A stretch of 17,840 bases of DNA from NIOZ-UU13 sp048635425. GTDB lineage: Bacteria > Planctomycetota > Phycisphaerae > Sedimentisphaerales > Anaerobacaceae. The translations under genes were made by a program, and so were the position numbers. Each line of letters opens with the position of its first letter. Positions within the stretch are counted from its first letter, which is position 1. Of this stretch, positions 14,621 through 17,840 are shown in pieces. The stretch spans positions 1 through 17,840 of the forward strand of contig JAIVYN010000046.1 of assembly GCA_048635425.1 (NCBI GenBank), in the 5' to 3' direction. Under the pieces are notes generated by a model. The model was not told the DNA's origin and ran no database searches. It was given only the letters and a program-made list of their open reading frames with translations.

Positions 14621-16330
14621 ATGGCAGTTTTACCGAAAACGCAATATGCTGTGCAGTTGGTCGGGCCGGATGAGCTTGTCCTGAATAAATCCAAGGAGGT
14701 TTTCACCCCAGGCAGGCATCAGATTCTTTGTCGGGTCGAGGCGGTTGGACTTTGTTTTTCCGACCTTAAATTGCTGAAGCAATTTTCCTCACATGTCCGC
14801 AAGAGCAAAATAGTTTCCGGCATTGATCTTGAAATACTTAAAGAGATACCCAGCTATGTTCCCAACGAAGCACCGACGGTGCCCGGCCACGAAACTGTAG
14901 TCAGAATCGAGGCGGTTGGCCCCGCGGTGGAAAATTTTAAGCCCGGCGAGCGTTTCCTTGTACAGACGGACTACCGTTGGATACGCACTGCAACTTCCAA
15001 CGCGGCGTTCGGATACAATTTTGAAGGAGCTCTTGCCGAATATGTGCTGATGGACGAAAGGGTCATAACCACACCGCAGGGCGACTCGATGCTTTTGCCC
15101 GTCGGCGAGGAGCTTTCCGGCTCGGCTGTAGCTCTGGTAGAGCCGTGGGCCTGCGTTGAGGATGCCTACGTATCCGCCGAACGTACGAGTTTGAAAATAG
15201 ATGGCCGGATGCTCATCGTTGCTGATACCGAAGTAACTCCCCGCTCCGCGCCGGAAAAGCTTGCCCCTGCAACAGCAGGGGAAACTTTTCAAAACTTGTT
15301 TAGTCGATACGGAAAGCCGAGGCAAATAACCTGGCTCTCGGAGGAGCCAATACCGGCTGAATTGGAGGCAGCGGCAGACAGGGCTGCAAGCATATCGGCG
15401 CTTACTGATGCCGGCTATGACGACATAATCTATTTTGGTTCTGATGCTAAGGTTGTTGAAGCATTGTTTGCAAAAGTTGCTTTGAATGGTATTCTCAATA
15501 TCGTCCTTTGTGGCGACAGATTCGGCAGAGATGTTGTTACTACGGTTGGGCGGGTTCACTATGGTGGTATTCGAATAGTGGGCACTACGGGTTCGGACCC
15601 GGCTGAGTCTATGAAAGTGATTCCCGATACCGATGAGATTCGTCCCGGTGACAGGATTAACATTGTCGGCGCGGGCGGGCCGATGGGTATGATGCACGTA
15701 ATCCGCAATATCTGTCAGGGCGTCGAAGGCGTGAGCGTTTTTGCATCTGATGTGGATGATAATCGCCTGGCCACACTTACAAGAATTGCCGGGCCTTTAG
15801 CCGCGAAATATGATGTTACGTATAAGGCATACAATCCCTTGAAAGACAAGATTACCGAGGCATTTGACTACACCGCTTTGATGGCGCCGATACCTGCTTT
15901 GGTTGCTGCTTCGGTGCTTAATGCCGCCGAGCGGGGACTAATAAACATCTTCGCCGGCATCCCCGCCACGGTTACCGCCAAGATTGACCTGGATGCTTAC
16001 ATAGAAAAGCAGTTGTATTTCATCGGCACCAGCGGCTCAACTTTAGATGATATGAAAAGAATGCTGCAAAAAGCCGAATCCGGACGGCTTGATACAAACC
16101 TCAGCGTTGCTGCTGTTTGTGGGCTTGCCGGTGCGACCGACGGCATTCGGGCGGTCGAGAACCGTTCGATAGCAGGTAAAATTGTTGTTTATCCGGCCTG
16201 TAAAGATTTGCCGCTGGTGCCGCTTGAGAAGATGAACGAAAAGATGCCAAAAGTTGCTGAGTGTCTAAACGATGGCTTGTGGACCAGACAGGCCGAACTG
16301 AAACTTCTGGAAATGTATCAAAATTCTTAG
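14621..16330 (+). CDS. Unusual medium-chain dehydrogenase with two Rossmann-like halves
   Basis: A 569-residue protein of the zinc-type alcohol/sorbitol dehydrogenase superfamily (usual length about 340-410). The GroES-like catalytic domain spans about 1-190, with catalytic zinc candidates Cys45 (GLCFSDLK), His90-Glu91 (PGHETV) and Glu174 (VEPWACVED). Two Rossmann-like units follow. The second (342-480) has a good dinucleotide motif, VGAGGPMGMM (349-358). The first (192-335) lacks it but ends with GILNIVLCG and IRIVGTTGSDPAESM, matching GLINIFAG and LYFIGTSGSTLDDM of the second. Closest in feel to the L-sorbose-1-phosphate reductase group (inference), so a ketose phosphate is a possible substrate. 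Shine-Dalgarno AAGGGTGAGGG overlaps the preceding stop. Confidence 0.75.
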   Translation: MAVLPKTQYAVQLVGPDELVLNKSKEVFTPGRHQILCRVEAVGLCFSDLKLLKQFSSHVRKSKIVSGIDLEILKEIPSYVPNEAPTVPGHETVVRIEAVGPAVENFKPGERFLVQTDYRWIRTATSNAAFGYNFEGALAEYVLMDERVITTPQGDSMLLPVGEELSGSAVALVEPWACVEDAYVSAERTSLKIDGRMLIVADTEVTPRSAPEKLAPATAGETFQNLFSRYGKPRQITWLSEEPIPAELEAAADRAASISALTDAGYDDIIYFGSDAKVVEALFAKVALNGILNIVLCGDRFGRDVVTTVGRVHYGGIRIVGTTGSDPAESMKVIPDTDEIRPGDRINIVGAGGPMGMMHVIRNICQGVEGVSVFASDVDDNRLATLTRIAGPLAAKYDVTYKAYNPLKDKITEAFDYTALMAPIPALVAASVLNAAERGLINIFAGIPATVTAKIDLDAYIEKQLYFIGTSGSTLDDMKRMLQKAESGRLDTNLSVAAVCGLAGATDGIRAVENRSIAGKIVVYPACKDLPLVPLEKMNEKMPKVAECLNDGLWTRQAELKLLEMYQNS

Positions 16331-16342
16331 AAAGGACAAATT

Positions 16343-17527
16343 ATGGAACCGCTAACGAAACTAATCAGAAGATTCTCAAAGCGAATGAACAGATGTAATG
16401 TTTGGTTGGTTTTTGCGCTATGGCTGGCTGCTTTTTTGATGGTCGGTTGTGAAGAGCAACAATCAGGATTCAGTGGGCTGGAAATGGGCTTGGGGAATCT
16501 GGCGCGTTTGTCCTCTGCCGAGACGCGTTCGGTCAGTCCGGAGAATTTTACCGGCGAAAAGGGCAAGGGTGGAATGGCAACCGAGGGTACCGGCGCAAGG
16601 GCAGCGCGTGAATTAGGACAGGGCTGGAAAGTCTCCCCCTCGGTCAGGATTACGCCGGGCCAGACCTTCGTAATGGCAGACGTCGAAGGCTGCGGTGCCA
16701 TTCAGCATATATGGATGACTCCGACAGGGAACAATCGCTTTAACATTCTGCGAATTTACTGGGATGGTGAAGAAAAACCTTCTGTTGAATGCCCGGCGGG
16801 GGACTTTTTTGCCTGCGGTATGGGCAGGTATGTCGGAGTCAACTCACTGGCGGTCTGTGTCAATCCGAAGAGCGGATTCAACTGTTACTGGGTAATGCCG
16901 TTTCGCAAAAGCTTTAAGATTACTATGACGAATATCGACGCCAAACCGATGGTGCTGTATTATCAGATCGATTACACGCTGACCGATGTCCCGAAAGACG
17001 CGGCTTATTTTCACGCCCAGTTTCGCCGGGTAAATCCACTTCCCGACAAGCAGGATTATACCATTCTTGACGGGGTACTTGGAAAAGGGCACTACGTTGG
17101 AACTTATATGACCTGGGGCTCAAACAGTCCCGGCTGGTGGGGTGAAGGTGAAATTAAGTTCTTTATGGATGGTGACACAAAATTTCCCACGATTTGTGGG
17201 ACCGGTACGGAAGATTACTTCTGCGGCTCTTATGGTTTCAGCAAGTTCGAGGGCAGAGGGTATGAGGAATTCAGCAGTCCTTACGCGGGGATGCCGCAGG
17301 TGATAGAGTCCGAGACGCAGCCGCGTTTCGGGCTGTACCGCTGGCATATTATGGACCCGGTCAGATTTGAAAGTGACCTGAAGGTAACGATGCAGGCGCT
17401 GGGCTGGAAGAGTGAGGGAAGGTATCTGCCTCTAAAAGATGACCTTTCTTCGGTTGCGTTCTGGTATCAAGCCGAGCCTCATGCGCCGTTTCCGAAATTA
17501 CCGGACAAGGACTCTCTGAAAAATTGA
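16343..17527 (+). CDS. DUF2961 (GH172 family) lipoprotein
   Basis: A 394-residue exported lipoprotein. A basic N-terminus and hydrophobic core end in the lipobox LMVGC, with Cys36 the lipidated residue. Residues about 55-390 match DUF2961, the family classified as GH172. Known members act on fructofuranose or arabinofuranose linkages. Conserved segments: GGMATEGTGARAARELGQGW (77-96), GAIQHIWMT (118-126), WWGEGEIKFFMDGD (265-278, Glu268/Glu270) and CGTGTEDYFCGSYGF (285-299, Glu290). The glutamates in the last two segments are the likely catalytic pair. Two short cysteine spacings (Cys150/158, 285/294) are noted. AAAGGA precedes the ATG. Lying between rhaB and rhaA, it may release pathway sugar outside the cytoplasm (inference). 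Confidence 0.85.
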   Translation: MEPLTKLIRRFSKRMNRCNVWLVFALWLAAFLMVGCEEQQSGFSGLEMGLGNLARLSSAETRSVSPENFTGEKGKGGMATEGTGARAARELGQGWKVSPSVRITPGQTFVMADVEGCGAIQHIWMTPTGNNRFNILRIYWDGEEKPSVECPAGDFFACGMGRYVGVNSLAVCVNPKSGFNCYWVMPFRKSFKITMTNIDAKPMVLYYQIDYTLTDVPKDAAYFHAQFRRVNPLPDKQDYTILDGVLGKGHYVGTYMTWGSNSPGWWGEGEIKFFMDGDTKFPTICGTGTEDYFCGSYGFSKFEGRGYEEFSSPYAGMPQVIESETQPRFGLYRWHIMDPVRFESDLKVTMQALGWKSEGRYLPLKDDLSSVAFWYQAEPHAPFPKLPDKDSLKN

Positions 17528-17570
17528 AAGATACCAGCGGATTTTTAAGTTTTGAAAAGGTCGAAGCAAA

Positions 17571-17840
17571 ATGGCATATGCAAATGGAATCGAAAAAGCA
17601 TACGAGCAGGCAAAGCAGCGTTATGCCGAGCTGGGCGTCGATACCGATGAGGCAATGGAACGGCTAAACGCAACAGCGATATCGCTGCACTGCTGGCAGG
17701 GGGATGACGTCGGGGGATTTGAAAGTGACGAGGGTCTCAGCGGCGGCGGCATAATGGCCACGGGTACCTATCCCGGCAAGGCACGAACGGTCGATGAGCT
17801 GCGGGCGGATCTGGAAAAGGCGTTGAGCCTGATACCGGGT
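17571..17840 (+). CDS. rhaA: L-rhamnose isomerase, N-terminal 90 residues (cut by window end)
   Basis: The reading frame starts at ATG 17571, after AAAAGG (17555-17560), and stays open to the window edge. The N-terminus is characteristic of RhaA, the metal-dependent isomerase that turns L-rhamnose into L-rhamnulose: YEQAKQRYAELGVDTDEA, then SLHCWQGDDVGGFE and GGGIMATGTYPGKAR, then ELRADLEKALSLIPG. The catalytic metal ligands lie beyond the window. It follows the GH172 lipoprotein by 43 bp and completes the RhaA-RhaB pair with rhaB upstream. Confidence 0.92.
   Translation, partial: MAYANGIEKAYEQAKQRYAELGVDTDEAMERLNATAISLHCWQGDDVGGFESDEGLSGGGIMATGTYPGKARTVDELRADLEKALSLIPG

Noticed and set aside
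14789..15697. 302-codon open frame on the - strand
   Set aside because: It lies wholly inside the dehydrogenase gene, has no ribosome-binding site or recognisable motif, and its composition is that of an antisense shadow.

Overview
The window reads like a chromosomal stretch of a Planctomycetota bacterium, probably class Phycisphaerae. This is an inference from gene content: a Tat-exported xylose-isomerase-like TIM-barrel protein, DUF1638 and DUF362 proteins, large secreted glycoside hydrolases, a DUF2961/GH172 lipoprotein and a rhamnose pathway together in a moderate-GC genome. No rRNA, tRNA, CRISPR array, transposase or phage gene is visible.

Left part (1-6432, all + strand). The tail of a CcdA-like membrane protein is followed by a phosphomannomutase/phosphoglucomutase with a good sigma-70-type promoter. 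A 261-bp spacer follows that is almost entirely nested inverted repeats. Then comes a cluster: Tat-exported TIM-barrel protein with a C-terminal Ada-like zinc domain, DUF1638 protein (directly abutting), manganese exporter MntP, DUF362/ferredoxin protein, and an XRE-S24 (LexA/CI-like) regulator.

Middle part (6496-9576, - strand). A secreted GH36-like putative glycoside hydrolase and a ComF-type phosphoribosyltransferase protein, separated by a compact REP-like palindromic element with its own 12-bp terminal inverted repeats. FolC (9870-11285, +) is divergent from ComF and has a near-consensus promoter with a very short leader.

Right part (11286-17840, + strand). A 468-bp regulatory spacer precedes rhaB (rhamnulokinase), a PHP-like metal hydrolase, an unusual medium-chain dehydrogenase with two Rossmann-like halves, a GH172-family lipoprotein, and the start of rhaA (rhamnose isomerase, cut by the window end). 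Spacing and ribosome-binding sites suggest one L-rhamnose operon. RhaA and RhaB would convert rhamnose to rhamnulose-1-phosphate; the aldolase is not in view. The lipoprotein may release sugar from glycans outside the cytoplasm. The roles of the PHP protein and the dehydrogenase are unknown.

The most unusual non-coding signal is a 22-bp sequence found just upstream of both the TIM-barrel gene (1846-1867) and rhaB (11699-11720). It matches at 21 of 22 positions and lies exactly 33 nt before each start codon. A third, inverted copy (1707-1728) turns the first into the arm of a 161-bp palindromic structure. This suggests a shared regulatory element or a small mobile palindromic repeat used as a leader.
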